Below, piece by piece: positions 13,025 to 26,956 of a stretch of 64,000 bases of DNA (positions are counted from its first letter, which is position 1; each line of letters starts with the position of its first letter). Source of the stretch: Paramecium pentaurelia (Eukaryota > Ciliophora > Oligohymenophorea > Peniculida > Parameciidae); the NCBI GenBank assembly GCA_905183005.1, contig CAJJDO010000019.1, forward strand, positions 32,564-96,563. Direction: 5' to 3'. The notes under the pieces were generated by a model, which was given only the letters and a program-made list of their open reading frames with translations, was not told where the DNA came from and did no database searches. Both the position numbers and the translations under genes were made by a program.

Positions 13025-14925
13025 ATGGGAAGTCAATGCTGTAAAAATAATAACATTCGTTGTTAAGGTATATTAAGTTAAGATTGTACATAGAAGAAGT
13101 AATTTTATAAAATGAATAAACTGCGAATGCTTCTCCAAATCCTTTATAAAAAGTCTCACTTTCTTAATAAGGAAGTAAAAAAAGCTAAATTGAAGAGGAT
13201 TAAATATTGGTTGAGTCTTAATAGCCAGGTTATGTTTTAGAAAGTGAAAATAACTAAGAGGTTGATTAATAAGAGGAGATGCCAAAAAAAGAGATTGAAG
13301 TAATAAAAAAGGAAGAATCTGTACCAATAATGAAAACTGATAGTAGTTATATTTTTCATATTTTTAAAGGCAAGGAAGAAATAAAAAAAAAAATTGAACC
13401 TTAAGTACCAGGAGTAAGGATAAAACTAGGTCATGATATTTTTGTTAAACTTAAGGAAGGATCAATAGGGAGTCATTATAATTTTGGTAAAGTGTTAGGA
13501 CAAGGTGCATTTGGAAAGGTTTGGAAAGTAACTCATAAAACTACTGGATTAGTAAGAGCTATTAAGTAATTAAAAAAAAGTTCATTAATAAAAGAGGATG
13601 AATAACGAATGTTTTCAGAAATGAACATTTTAAAGAATCTAGACCATCCTCATATAGTAAAATTATTTGAACTTTATCAAGATGAAAATAATTATTATTT
13701 GGTTACTGAGTAAAAAATTTATATATTCGTTAGGTATCTATCAGGAGGTGAACTATTTGATAGAATCAAAAAAATGTCATCCTTTAGTGAAAACATAGCT
13801 GCTGATTACATAAGATAAATCTTATTAGCTACAATGCATTGTCATTAATAAAATATAGTACATCGTGATTTGAAACCTGAAAATGTAATATTTATAAGTG
13901 AAGATCCAAATTCCTAATTAAAAGTTATAGATTTTGGAACTTCTAGAAAATTTGACAATACAAAAGCTATGAGTAAAAGATTAGGAACAGTATTTCTTAT
14001 ATTATATTAAAGCCATATTATATTGCTCCTGAAGTATTGAATCATTAATATAATGAAAAATGTGATATTTGGTCATGTGGAATCATTTTATATATACTTT
14101 TATGTGGTTATCCACCATTTTCTGGTAAGAGTGAAAATTAAATTTTGGAAAGAGTTAAATTAGGAAAATTTACTTTTGATCGTAATTAATTAAATATATT
14201 TATAGCTGAGGATTGGGATTAAATTTCTAAAGAAGCAAAAGAATTCATTACTAAATTGTTAAGAATGGATCCAAATAAAAGATTATCAGCAAAATAGGCT
14301 CTTGATGATCCTTGGTTAGTTAAATATGCTCCCACATCTTAAGTTAATAAAAGAGTTCTTGATAACATCAGATAATTTAGGGTATTTATGATATATATTA
14401 AAAATATAAAGGCTTAAACTATCTTAAAATAAGCTCTAATGTCATATATGATTACTTAAATGTCAACTTAAAAGGAAATATCAGAATTATAAAATGAATT
14501 TAAAAGACTTGATATAAATAATGATGGATTTCTATCTAAAGAAGAATTAATAAAAGGATATTAATAATTGAAATTAGATTATAAATATGCATAAGAAGAA
14601 GTGGATAGAATGATTGATATGATAGATATTAATAGATCTGGAATGATAGATTTTTCAGAATTTTGTATGGCTGCAATAAATTAAGAAAAATTATTATCTG
14701 TTTAAAGAGTAGAGTAGGCATTTAAAATTTTTGATTTGGTAATTGATTTGTTAATTTTAAATATAGAATGGTGATGGATTCATCTCTAAATAAGAATTAG
14801 AATCTATAATGGGAGATCTTGGTGATGATGTTTGGAGCTAAATACTTTCAGATTGTGATGGTAATAATGACGGAAAAATCTCATATGAAGAATTCGTAAG
14901 AATGTTAAAGAATAAAAAACTTTGA
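13025..14925 (+). CDS. Calcium-dependent protein kinase (CDPK)
   Basis: A 581-residue product with six introns (13068-13093, 13710-13733, 13990-14012, 14182-14205, 14382-14411, 14739-14766). It begins MGSQCC, a fit for N-myristoylation at Gly2 with nearby cysteines for palmitoylation, so membrane attachment is likely. After a ~120-residue leader comes a Ser/Thr kinase domain: GQGAFGKVWK loop, catalytic HRDLKPEN, DFGTS and GTPYYIAPEVL. A junction helix follows, then four EF-hands: DINNDGFLSKEE, DINRSGMIDFSE, DLNGDGFISKQE and DGNNDGKISYEE. Calcium binding to the EF-hands relieves autoinhibition in this family, linking calcium signals to phosphorylation. All key catalytic and calcium-binding residues are present. 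Confidence 0.95.
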
Positions 14926-15333
14926 TTCTTATTAATATATAATCGCTAGTTCTTCCTAACTTAATTTTAATATCTTTAAAATTATTAAATCAGTAAATAT
15001 ATTTCTTATGATATTATAATAATATTAATAATTTATTAATTCACTTTATTAAATATTATAAAATCAATAACTCAATTATAAGTAATTAAAATTTAATGAA
15101 ATATTAATATTTGTTGGTATTTATAATGAGATTTATTTATGATTAAATTTATTATTAGAATTAGATGATAATAATAATCTAGTTAATATTATATAAATAT
15201 ATATATAAAATAATATGTTGTCATTTTAATTTAATTTAAATTAATATACATTTTTTAAAGATATTGAAGATTCTTTGCTGGAAAGTTTTATAATTCTAAT
15301 AATAAAATTCTTAAGTTGAATTTTTAAATTCTC
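14926..15333. other. AT-rich intergenic stretch
   Basis: About 400 bases of A/T-dominated spacer between two plus-strand genes. No coding or RNA signal was seen. It must contain the terminator of the kinase gene and the promoter of the anoctamin gene. Confidence 0.5.
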
Positions 15334-18300
15334 ATGAATTAAAGATAAAGTAGATTAAGCAAAATACATGCCTATACTTCTAAGCTCTCAATATAGTATT
15401 TTCATTAACTTATACCTGAAATAACACATAAAACAAGAAGATAAAAAAAATTAGATTAAATAGAAGAATATGTGTAGATTTATGAAATCTATTTGAAAAT
15501 GCTTCTTGGATAAGATATTGGACGTGTAGATGAAAAACGATTTTATACTCTCAACAATATTACATAATTAGATGATAATACAATAATGGAATTCGATTTA
15601 CCAGAGGCAGTCATAAGGTATAATTTAATTTAATTTATGAATTTTAAAGTCTTCCAAACCCAGATATGATTCCAGATGAATATGATTACAATATAAAGTA
15701 ATTGGAAATTTTTGAATAAATTGTAAAGTCTCTTTAGATTGATGATAAGTCAATGCACGATAAATTATTTATAAAAGCTATAGAAAATGCCTTTACTCAC
15801 TTAGCTGATCGTAAAATATATTCGTTATTTGAATTAAAGACAAGAGGTTTAGAATCAAATCAACAATAATAAAGAAATACTTTGGTATTATTTGGAACTT
15901 CTTAATAATTATTTTAAAAATCTCCAGATAGAAGTCCAAATTCCATAATTCTTGTAGATAACAATCTCAATCAGATGAATAGAACATCAGATTTCCCTAT
16001 TTATAAAAAGGAAGATCAATTGACTAAATTGGTTAAAAAGTTTAGAAATTATTTAAAAGATAACATCTCACATTATTAAGGCAGTTTAAATAATATCGCT
16101 GATTGTTTATAAATTGACATGTAGAAATTGGTATATGTTTAAAAGAAAGCATATAGCTAAGGAGAATATTTAAAACTATAAGGATAATCTTGGTATAGAA
16201 CAAGGAATGAAACATCAGATATTTTGACTCTTATTAGAAATGCTTTGATAATTTAATTATCTAGAAAAGGATTCAATGTGAAATCATTTATATCTAAAAA
16301 TGGATAAACTATTTATCTTTGTTTGTATATGACAGAAAAGATGCTTGAAATTGCTGCTGAAAATTTTGCTTTACCAAAGAAATTAAGCTTTTGTTTTACT
16401 GATCTTTTATCTTTAGAACCTGTGGATAAATAATATCGTCCTCTAAGATTGAATGGTAGATTATGGAGACCTGATGAATATAGTAATTCTTCTTATTTGG
16501 AATATTTAAGGCCCCTTATTATTGATTAAATAAAATAGATAAATTTCAAAAGATTAGCAAGAGAAGTAGGGTAAAGTGGTTTAAATATTGAATTATTTGA
16601 ATATGGAAAATCTGATTTATATGGAGATTAGGATGGACCAACTGATGAAGAATGGACAGCTTATTATAAATATTTAGTTCATTTAAATAAACATATATAA
16701 ATTGAAAGAGATAAGAATCAAATAGATAGTGATATTGCTTTATGTATAGATGGTTAAAAGACAGTTGAATAACTGTATGGAATTAGAACTAATAGAAAAG
16801 ATTAAATAAATTAATTTACTGATTTAAGTGAAGAAGCTTCTGAAAAAATTAGTGAAATGTATGATAAAGTAAGAGAATTAATAGATTTAACAAATAATAT
16901 AAATTTGATAAATAATCTACCAAAATTAAAATCTATTAAATTAATCAAATAATAATAATTAGCTCATAATTATTTGAGTTTTTTTCAGGAAGCTCTAAAA
17001 GTTGCCAATTGTTCTTAACAATATTTAAAAACAATATGGGATAGATATAATTAAAAACCTTTTGAATTATATGTTCCTTTTAAGATTAATTATATTGGTG
17101 AATCTTTAAAGAATATTGCTAAATACTAACTTAAATGGTGTAGATATATTAAAAATGAATAAAATTAAATTACATTGTTTCCTAATAATGAAAGATTGAA
17201 ATTAGCATCTTCAGTTATTTCTTAAACAATTAATTTAAATACTTTAATTAATTTGTAATTTGTTAAACAAATATTCAGTTTACATGATTAATATGAATTA
17301 TTTGGATATTGTAAAAGTATCTAAAAAGCTGTAAGTGAAGAAAAGCATAATTATAAGAAAAAACCTTTTGATATTGCAAGTGAATGGAATTTAGATTATT
17401 TACATCCATGGAATTCACCAACAGATAATATTTGTTTCTATTTTGGAGAGAAAGTTGGATTATATTTTGAATTTACTTCATACTTTATTAAATTTTCAAC
17501 TCCTATGGCAGCTTTTGGATTGTTATTTAGTGTTTTATTATATACATTATAGAATTACAATAATGATATATACACAGCTACTGTATCCATTTTTTCTATT
17601 TTAATTGTTCATTGGAATTCTTTTTAAACAGATTGTTGGCATTAATAATAATTAACTTTTAATCTTAAATATGGATAAAATAAAAATGTTAAAGAGAGTA
17701 TTATACGTAGTTCATTTAAAGGTGAAAATGTAAGATCAATTGAAAATGATGTATTAAATTCAATAGGTGTTATACATTCTAAATTTATATAGAGATTGAT
17801 TATCTCTATTTTTATATTAATATTTTTGATTGGATCAGATATTGGAAGAATAGTTGGATTATATTTTTTTAATTTATATTTAAAATCAAAATTAGATGAA
17901 TTAGGAAATTAATTTTAATATTTTGAAGTAATAATTACAGCTTCACTCAATTATTTTATTTAATTATTAATAAGTTAGTTTTATGAACAAATAGCTACTA
18001 TTTTAACAGATTTTGAGAATTTCTAGACATCTTATCAATATGAAACTAGTTATATTATCAAAAAATATACATTATATTGTTTCTCATAAGTTTTTCCATT
18101 ATTAATGATTAGTTTTCTTAATTCTCCTTTATAATTATATTGTAAAGAAGAAAATTGTAAACGTAATGTTGAATATTATTTTGGAACAACTATGATGTTA
18201 ATGTTTTTAATGTAAGTGTTTAAATTTTTAAAGACCTTTTAAAATGAAATGGTGAAAAATCCATAAAAATTATATCCATATAATTATTAAAGTATGTGTG

Positions 18301-21300
18301 ATTTTATTGAAATTTAAGAGTAAAGAATCCCTTTTTAAAAAAGTGTTGAAAAATATGGAAATATAGATGAATATATGGATTTCTTTTTGTAATTAACATT
18401 AACTAATATTTTTGGTTGTTTATTTCCATTTAGTATAACTTTATTTTGGATTTGGAATATCTTATAAGTTTAGATATCTAAATTAAGACTTTTGTATATT
18501 TTCTAAAGACCTTGGCCAAAAGGAGATGGTTCATTAGGGATTTGGGATGATTTTTATTAGTTAATTAATTTTATTACACTTTTATGTAATACTGGATTAA
18601 TTTGTATATATTATTATGATACATTGCAAGATTAAGTGATTATCCTATTTTTAGCATTATTGTTTTATAATTTTTTTATTAAATACCTTACTAATTCTAT
18701 ATTTGGAAATTCTCCAATTATTGTAGATTAAATAGTGAAAAGAAGTTAGTATATATTTAAAAGTAATGTTTAAAGTAAATCAAAATTAAATAGATTATCT
18801 TAAAAAGATAATAAATAAAATTATAAAGATGTCCTTTATTTAAAGTATATGGATCATCTATATATCATTAATATGAACGTTTCGAAACTATTAGTTCTGA
18901 AGATGAAATAGCTGATTATTATACAAAGAATAGTAAATAAATTTCGAAAAGATTAGTATATGAAGAAGAAATGTTTAATTTCAAGATGAATTAATTAAAT
19001 CTTAATAATAAGTAATAATAACAATAATAGCAGCAATTTCTTATGAATAATTAAAATACTTAAAGGAAAATATAAGCAGATTCATTAGATTAATCTAGTA
19101 ATTAATTTATAGTTCCTGTTAAAGAATTTGTAAGATAAGAAACATTTACTAGAAGAAATATGTAATCAAAAATAAAGGATAGAATAAAAAAAATAAAATA
19201 AGTATAGAAATTGAATTATGAATTCTTATTCAAATATTATTCAAAAAGATCTATTAATGGTGCTTTTAGAATTTAATCATCTTAAAAAGGAGAAAAGTAT
19301 CTCATTTAATTTAGAACAAAAATATGGAGATTTTTATTTAGATTGAATCTTCTATCTAGTTATAATATGTTTTGGAGTGATTATAGATTATTTATTGCTT
19401 AAAGTTATATTTAAAGAAAATCATAATTATTTCATAATTTAGATTATAAGAGATATTCTATTTTGAAAAAGAGTTTTGATAAACAACATGAATATTATAG
19501 AAATTAAGCTATGTTAAAATTTAGAAAACAATTTCAATAATTTGGTAATACACTTACATCTGAAGAAGTTAAAGAATATAATGAATTAGTTTATAAATAT
19601 CAGAATTATATTGAAAAAAGAACTTGGTTAAATTGTAGAAAAGTATAAATATTTAGATACAAAGGATTATTTTTTAGAGGATTTAGAAAATAAACTTTAA
19701 GGAAATAATCTATTTAATATGCTTTAGAATATTATGAAGCTACAAAAAAATTAGAAGATATTCAATTTGAGTCAGACATTCATAAGAAATTTGGAACTAT
19801 TGTATAATATTCATGTATTCATCAATATAATTTTAATCAATTTATTGATTTATTTAATAAATTAGAATATGAGTAAATTATTATTTATAATTTTATTTAG
19901 GTAAAAAAAACAATTCGTATTTTCATCTACAAACAGTAGAACTATACAAAAAATATATTATCTTGAATAATTGAAATCAGAAGTTTATAAAAATGTTATT
20001 GATAAAGCTAAAGATACTTATATTTTTGAGTAGCATTCACAGAAAGTAGAAGAATATGCTTTGTAATATTTTCTTGATGAAATGAATTAAATTCCAAATA
20101 TAAAAATGAAGAAACACTTACATGATATACTTTGGATAGTTATAATAGAAGATAAAGAATATCTAATGTAATTTTTTTAAGTTAGACATGGTTAATAATT
20201 ATAATTTTAATAATATCATAATGATGGATTAGGAGTATATATAGGAGAAAGTAAAAATTATATTAAATAATTGAATATACTTGATTAAATTGATGACTTT
20301 TTTATTAAAGGTTATTGCATATCATTATATTAATGTTTAGAATGTAAAAGTTTATATTAAGTATTATAATTCAGAAAGAAATATGCCTTATATTACACAA
20401 TAGATGAATTGAGATAATTTATATTTGCAAATTTAAAGATAATGACTAAACATCATATAATGAATGTTTCTATATATAATTATATTCTTATTTAAAATGA
20501 ATACATGATTTTAAATTCAGTCAATTAAAATAATAATTAAGTATGGTAATTAATTTAAGTTGTTATTGAAATGATATATCTATAGCCTATTGAAGATTTT
20601 ACCTAGGCTTTATAAAATTTAGATCATCCATTAAAATATTTTTTAATAGAAATAATTCATGGTGATAAAACTCCTATTTAAATTATTGATATGATGTTAG
20701 ATCAAAAACCTTTTTGGGAAATAGACTTTTAGTTAGCTAATGTGAAAAAAGAACAATCATATTAAATATATATGGAAAATATGAAACATTAAATAAATTT
20801 CCATCTTAGAATTAAGTAATTTGATAAATGTTTAATACTTATAAAAGAAGTAGAAGAATACCTTAGAATCACACATTATTAAACTACATAAGAATTATTA
20901 CCCTATTTTGTTAATTAATTTTCTAAAAATTTAAGTCAATATATTTTGAGGTCAAATGAAATAAAAAAAGTTTTGGATACTTTATTAATTTATTATTTTA
21001 AAATTAGTGCTTTATTTTCAACCAGAAAAGAATTTGAAAATGAGATTTCTTAATTAATTGATGGATTAAAAAGATGTAGTGCATAAATCAGAGTAATGTT
21101 TAGATAATTAAGTTTAAATGTTAAATTAGAAAATTTATCAGAAATTGAATAATGTATTGTATTGAAAAGAAAGTTGAAATAAACTTCAGAAAAGTAATCA
21201 TCTATAAGTTCATTTGAAAGATTGAATCTTATAAATACATTAAGAAAAAATTAAGATTATATTCTTGTAATTGTTCAATATCAAACATAATTACAAAGAT

Positions 21301-24300
21301 ATTTAAATTAATTTTTAACAATAAAAGCTATAGATTCCTATTTCAACCAAAACTTTATTATGGCAGGAATATAATATTTAGAAATAATATCTAATTAAGA
21401 AAAATTAGTATTAAGAGAACCAGCACCTTAATGTTTAAATGTTCCTCTTGATCATAGTCCAGGATTAATAAATCTTGAATAGTCTTCTCCTTTAGAAGAT
21501 GAACAAATTGCTACAGCTAATACAGATGCAAAAACTGGTTGTTTGATTAATGGAGATTAATTATATTGTACTTAATTACTCTACTTAAAATTTTTATATT
21601 TAATAAATCTTTATGATAGTAAAAATGAATAATTTTAATATTATTACAATGACTTTTAGGAATTAAATGGAGTATATGAACCTGTATTTAAATATTATTA
21701 AAATCAATTAAAATTGTTAAGAAAAGAAGATATTGCAGAACAAGACTTAGAGGAAGAAATGAAATGTGAAATTGGTAAATATTTATGTATCAATATTATG
21801 AAATGGTAAGAAATATGTATACATAAATATTTACATCTCTTTTATTCTAATGATGATGAAATTATTAAAAGATAACTACTTATTTTTTCAAATCTCGAAC
21901 GAACATTAGAAAATAGAAAATTACTTATCTCTAAAATCAATTGTAAATTACCTATTACATTTGATTCATATAATTGTTTAGTTTAAATTAAACTAATTTA
22001 ATAAATCTTACATTTAGATAATTTTTAACCTATTAGTCATTCAATACCAAAATAAATAAAAACAAAATAAATTAGATTTTCGAACAAAATCTCATATATA
22101 AAATTATTGCAAGAATATCATAATCTATTTAAAATAAAGAAAGACTCTTGGTTTTTCTAATAATGTTTAGAGGAAATCCAAATGTTTTACTTTTTATCTA
22201 TTTGTTTTACTTATTCACCTAAACATATTGAAAATATTGGTTAAGGAGAATCTGAAATTGCCACATATGCTGTGTTATAAATCAAAAAATTTTAATCAAA
22301 ACCAAAATTTTATTGTTAAATATTAAAATGCACTTAAATAAATAATAAATAGGCTGGATAATTTTTGATAGATTCTTCCCTTACTAAATATTAATAATAC
22401 TAAATATTTTGTTAATTTTTGAATTGTAGTCTTAAATAACATTCTAGTTTAAAAAGCTCAATATAGATGATAGATGATATCATAACAGATGATATTTAAC
22501 CTTCTATAATAATTCTTGGTTTACTTCATACCTTTCTCTATTTATAATAAATAGAGATTGTTGATTTGATACATTGTTTTACATCTAGATTACTATAATC
22601 ATAAGCCTTCATTTTCCATAGAACCCATCCAGGTTTTGAACAAGATTTATAGATTGTAGAAAGTCTTTATAAAGATTCAAATCAAAATATTCCTTATCCA
22701 CAAAGATATTTATATGAATACACAAACGATTTTAAATATTTTGATGATCCTAAATTTCATTCATAATACTTATTATTTAATATCTTAATGAATCAAGACT
22801 ATTTTTTAATTTAAGAAATATTATAAGAATCTATATAACAATTAAAGAATCAATCCAATTTAATTAGATATTTTGATTTGTATAAATGTTATTTAGAAGT
22901 TGTTAATTCAATGACTGGTTAGATGGAACCAAAACAATAATTTATGTATTTATAATAATTTATTTAACTAACATAGACTAAAATTAAATGATTACAAAGA
23001 GGGAACGTTGATATATGCAATATTAGCCGATTTTTAATGTAAATATTATATAAATTTGATTGACTTTGAGAATGCATTAAAATACTCTCATAAAGTTCTT
23101 TAATATATTAATACATTTCTTAAATAGGAAAAGATCATAATTTCAATTGTGAATGATGTTTTAGTAATATATATATAATTAATTTTTATAGCACCGAGAA
23201 TATCCTATAAATGCAACTCTAAAACAATTATAAATACTTGAATATGAATATTTAATAGATGAAAGTGCAGACTCAGATTATATTCATTTATTTAATAATG
23301 ATTTTATGAATGAAGCTATTTTGAATCATATTAGAATATTAATCAATTTAGAATAGAATGTGCCTAAGATTAATCTTTTATTTTAATTGTAATTAGGATT
23401 AGAAAATAGATAACATATTTCTTATCTTTAGATGATATATGCTGAATACTTTAAATATTTATAATCTGTTGAAGATTTTAAATTGGTAGAGAAACTTATA
23501 GATGATCCCACAAATTAAGTTGATGATATTAAATAAAAAATATAAAATGAAGAAAAGAAATAATAAGCATATTATTCTCTAAAATTGAATATTTTGGCAG
23601 ATGTGACTGAAATTGATTATAGATTAAAAATTTTGGATTTTTAATTAAGTATTTTTCAAGCATCAAAATTTGGATTAAATAAAAAGTTAATAAATAATTG
23701 GGCTTCATAAAGTGCTTAAAGAGCAATTGATGGATATTTAAAAATATTACCAATCAAATAGTAAATGGTTCATCCTTATATTTCAATTATGTATTTAATA
23801 TAATGTGAATCATATTAATTTTTAAATTAGATTTAAAAAGCATAAAATATGATTGATTAAGCTGAAATTAGTTTAAAGAGTTGGTTTGATGACAATAAAC
23901 ATCCTTTAAAAGGTTTATTTTTTTTTGCTTAAGGAAATCATTGTAAATGGTTATATAAATAGTATCTAAGATGTGTTAAAGAGATTATTGAATTAAATTA
24001 ATTTGATGCTATTGAAGTAAAAGTTATTGTTTAAGGATTAATAAATTAAGATTCTTAAATTATAAAAATATTTGATTATTATCATTCAGGTATAATAAAA
24101 ACAATAGTTGGACACTTAACAAATTTTATTTATTCATAAATTGGTAAACATGTAAGATAGAACATTTTCTATAGATATAAAATATCTGATGCTTAAGATA
24201 TTTTAGATGATATAATTTATATGAGTTCTATAAAAGAACTAAATGGCATCTCTTAATATTTAGATGTAAATATGGAATTATATTTAGGCTTTAGCAATAT

Positions 24301-24313
24301 TTAATCACTTTGA
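15334..24313 (+). CDS. Giant anoctamin (TMEM16)-like protein with a ~1,800-residue C-terminal extension
   Basis: Removal of five introns (15618-15649, 18768-18793, 19873-19900, 22946-22976, 23164-23191) gives one frame of 2,944 residues. Residues ~1-650 are cytosolic and helical. Residues ~680-1,135 match the anoctamin core, with YFGEKVGLYFEF before the first membrane helix, about eight to ten hydrophobic segments, and the last helix region PLLFYN-like LLFYNFFIKYLTNSIFGNSP. Anoctamins are calcium-activated chloride channels or lipid scramblases. The remaining ~1,800 residues have a Gln-rich linker and then long helical, TPR-like sequence with no family I can name. The junction depends on the canonical 26-nt intron at 18768-18793. 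Unspliced, the frame hits TGA at about 18,985. A misjoined pair of genes is the alternative. Confidence 0.8.
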
Positions 24314-24486
24314 GACTGAACATAAATGTATTGACATCATAAAATGCGCAATAATTGCTGAAAATTGATCATATTTAATTAATTTCACTTAGTAAAGTAT
24401 TATTAATAATATCATTATTCTTATTTAAGAATTCAGAATGCAATCTTAATAAACAATAATATATATTGATAATATTTAATAACATA

Positions 24487-25617
24487 ATGGAATACAGAAG
24501 ACTAGGATCTACAGGACTCAAAGTATCTGCAATTGGATTTGGTAATTGGCTAAATGCAGATGATAATGAAACTTTAGAAAGAAATACTAAAATTATATAG
24601 AAGGCTTGGGAATTAGGAATTAACTTTTTCGATACAGCAGAAGGTTATGGAAAAGGAAAAGCAGAAATACAATTAGGAAGTGCTCTCAAAACACTTAATG
24701 TCTAAAGACAAGATATTGTAATCAGCACAAAGATATATTTTGGTACAGCTTAAGATGATTTTCCAAATTCCAGATTTCTTTCAAGAAAACATATTATTGA
24801 AGGTATCTATTTTCATTATAATTATAGGACTCAATAATTCACTTAAGAGATTGGATTTAACATATGTTGACATTGTCTTTGCTCATAGGTATGATCCACA
24901 AACTCCTTTGGAAGAGGTTTGTAGAGCATTTGATTGGGTAGTTAGACATGGTTGGGCTCATTATTGGGGAACTAGTGAATGGACAGCTCAATAAATCTTA
25001 GAAGCAATAGGTAATATATTTACATTATAAAAGGTATATGTGATAGATTAAAACTTATCAAACCTGTTGCCGAATAGCCATAATATAATATGTTAGTTCG
25101 AGATAAGTTTGAATGGGGCTATAATAATGTGTTTGCTTAAGGTTATGGATCTACAATTTGGTCACCATTATATTAAGGAATTTTAACAGGAAAATATAAT
25201 GAAGATATTTTAGCAGATGGTAGATTTAAGAATACTGATAATCCTTATTTAAAAAGTTTTTATGAAAGAACATTAGGAAATCCAGAATGTATTATATTTA
25301 TATTTATAAAATAAAAAGATGCCGCTAAAGTTTAGTCACAATTAAAGTAATTAGGTGATTTAGCTAAAGAACTTAATATTACATAAGCCTAACTATCATT
25401 AGCTTGGGCTTTGAAAAATAAAGATGTTAGTACTGCCATTACATCAGCATCAAGAGTTGAATAATTAGAAGAAACTTTTAAGTCAATATAAGCTATAAAA
25501 TTAATTACCCCTGAAATTGAAACTAGAATAGAAACAATACTTTAAAATAAACCTGAAACATAACTTAATTTTAAGGTTCAAAAACCATTCCCAACTAGAA
25601 GGGATTTGTATGTTTGA
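24487..25617 (+). CDS. Aldo/keto reductase of the voltage-gated K+ channel beta-subunit type
   Basis: A 350-residue product with introns 24803-24827, 25011-25033 and 25289-25318. The aldo/keto reductase tetrad is visible: Asp and Tyr in FFDTAEGYG, Lys in ISTKIYFG, His in FAHRYDP. The opening YRRLGSTGLKVSAIGFGNW, the motif WGTSEWTAQQI, and IWSPLYQGILTGKY with SRVEQLEETF near the end place it in the Kv-beta/YghZ branch, which binds NADPH. Members act as oxidoreductases or as cytosolic subunits of K+ channels. No channel gene lies nearby to decide between them. The start is the first ATG after a TA-rich spacer. Confidence 0.92.
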
Positions 25618-25765
25618 TAACATTAAAAAATAAATATTAGTATATATTTAATAGTATATTCTTCTTTTTTATTATTTAGATAAATGTTTAATTCAAATAA
25701 ATTACTTATTTTAATGATTATACTTAAACTTTTATAAATTTAATTTCGAACTAATTATTTTAAAA

Positions 25766-26425
25766 ATGAAACCTTCAAAATAGTAATAACAACTTCAATA
25801 ATCATTTGCATCATCTAAATAAAACTTCATTGCTAAGAACTAATCAAATGAAAAATAATATATTCAGAATAACCAAATAAAAGAATAAAGACCTAGCATA
25901 GCATAAAATAAACCATAAAATATTTAGAATACTTCATATATAAGAATAATTGAAAATTTTGAGAATGACAATAAGTATATTTTCATCTTAACATTAAGGG
26001 AAAATTTATATTAAAAATTAGTTAAGAAAATGGATGTACAAAGAAAAAATGATGATAATTAAGGTATTGGAAAAAATTAAAAATAAAAAAAAAAAATTAC
26101 TCTTGATGTTGAATAAAATTAAAAATAGAGATCTTATTCAGCTTTACCAATATTAAAAAGATGGAGTCCTACTGAAAACATGAATCAAACATAAAGTAAT
26201 TAATTTTGGAAACCTCATTCCAATGAAAATGAATAGAGTACTTCAATAAAGAAATTTGATAAAAAATAATTATATTTCGCCTATTTTTGGATTGACCAAA
26301 ACTTTAATTCATTCATGCCTACATTTTGTCCTCTAAATTAAGTATAAATACATTATTTAAATATATTAGGAAAATTTAGATAAATGTTATAATTAGTTAT
26401 TGCATTTATTAAAATATAATTTTGA
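25766..26425 (+). CDS. Unknown Gln/Asn/Lys-rich protein
   Basis: Single-exon frame of 219 residues. The N-terminal 60 residues are dominated by Gln, Asn and Ser and contain an RPSIAQNKP segment. A short lysine-rich helix follows (VKKMDVQRKNDD), then a hydrophobic C-terminal tail. No domain was recognised. In this code random AT-rich frames can be long, so the support is moderate: composition is similar to neighbouring real genes and the ATG-to-TGA frame is clean. A hidden intron near the hydrophobic tail is possible. Confidence 0.45.
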
Positions 26426-26956
26426 TTGATTTTTACTTGTATATTACATATTATTCATTTTTATTAAAATTGTATAAGTATCTGATTTATTTATATTAAT
26501 CTATTATATATTCTTATTTAATGAATTCGGATTGCTTTTCTTTATATCAGTTGAAATTTAGAATGAGGAATATAATTTTCAGATAACTTTTTATAATCAA
26601 CGCTTAAGAGATTATTAATTATAACACACACTTTAATTGTATCAAGTAAATTTCATGATTTATAAATCTACTAAAATTTTATGAAATTAAAAAAATTTAT
26701 TTATTTCTCAAAAATATTATAAAAATGAGTCATGTTTAATATTTAGAATTCAGTTATATAAACTATATATTTAAAGATAATATTTTCTAATTAAATACCT
26801 TAATGAGTAATGTAAGTTTTAAAATGATTATTCAACAAATAATTAATTATTCAAAAATACTATAAAATATAATAACGATAACTAAATTATATATTGGTTA
26901 ATTTTGTTCATAAAAATCAATAAAGATATATATACAAATTGATTCAAATTATGGTT
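26426..26956. other. Spacer or decayed 3' end of the sensor gene
   Basis: About 530 bases beyond the stop of the Cache-like gene. On the minus strand a few short coding-like pieces occur (for example around 26,470-26,620), but they do not join in frame with normal introns. This may be ordinary spacer or the remains of a longer C-terminal region. I see no RNA gene. Confidence 0.35.
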
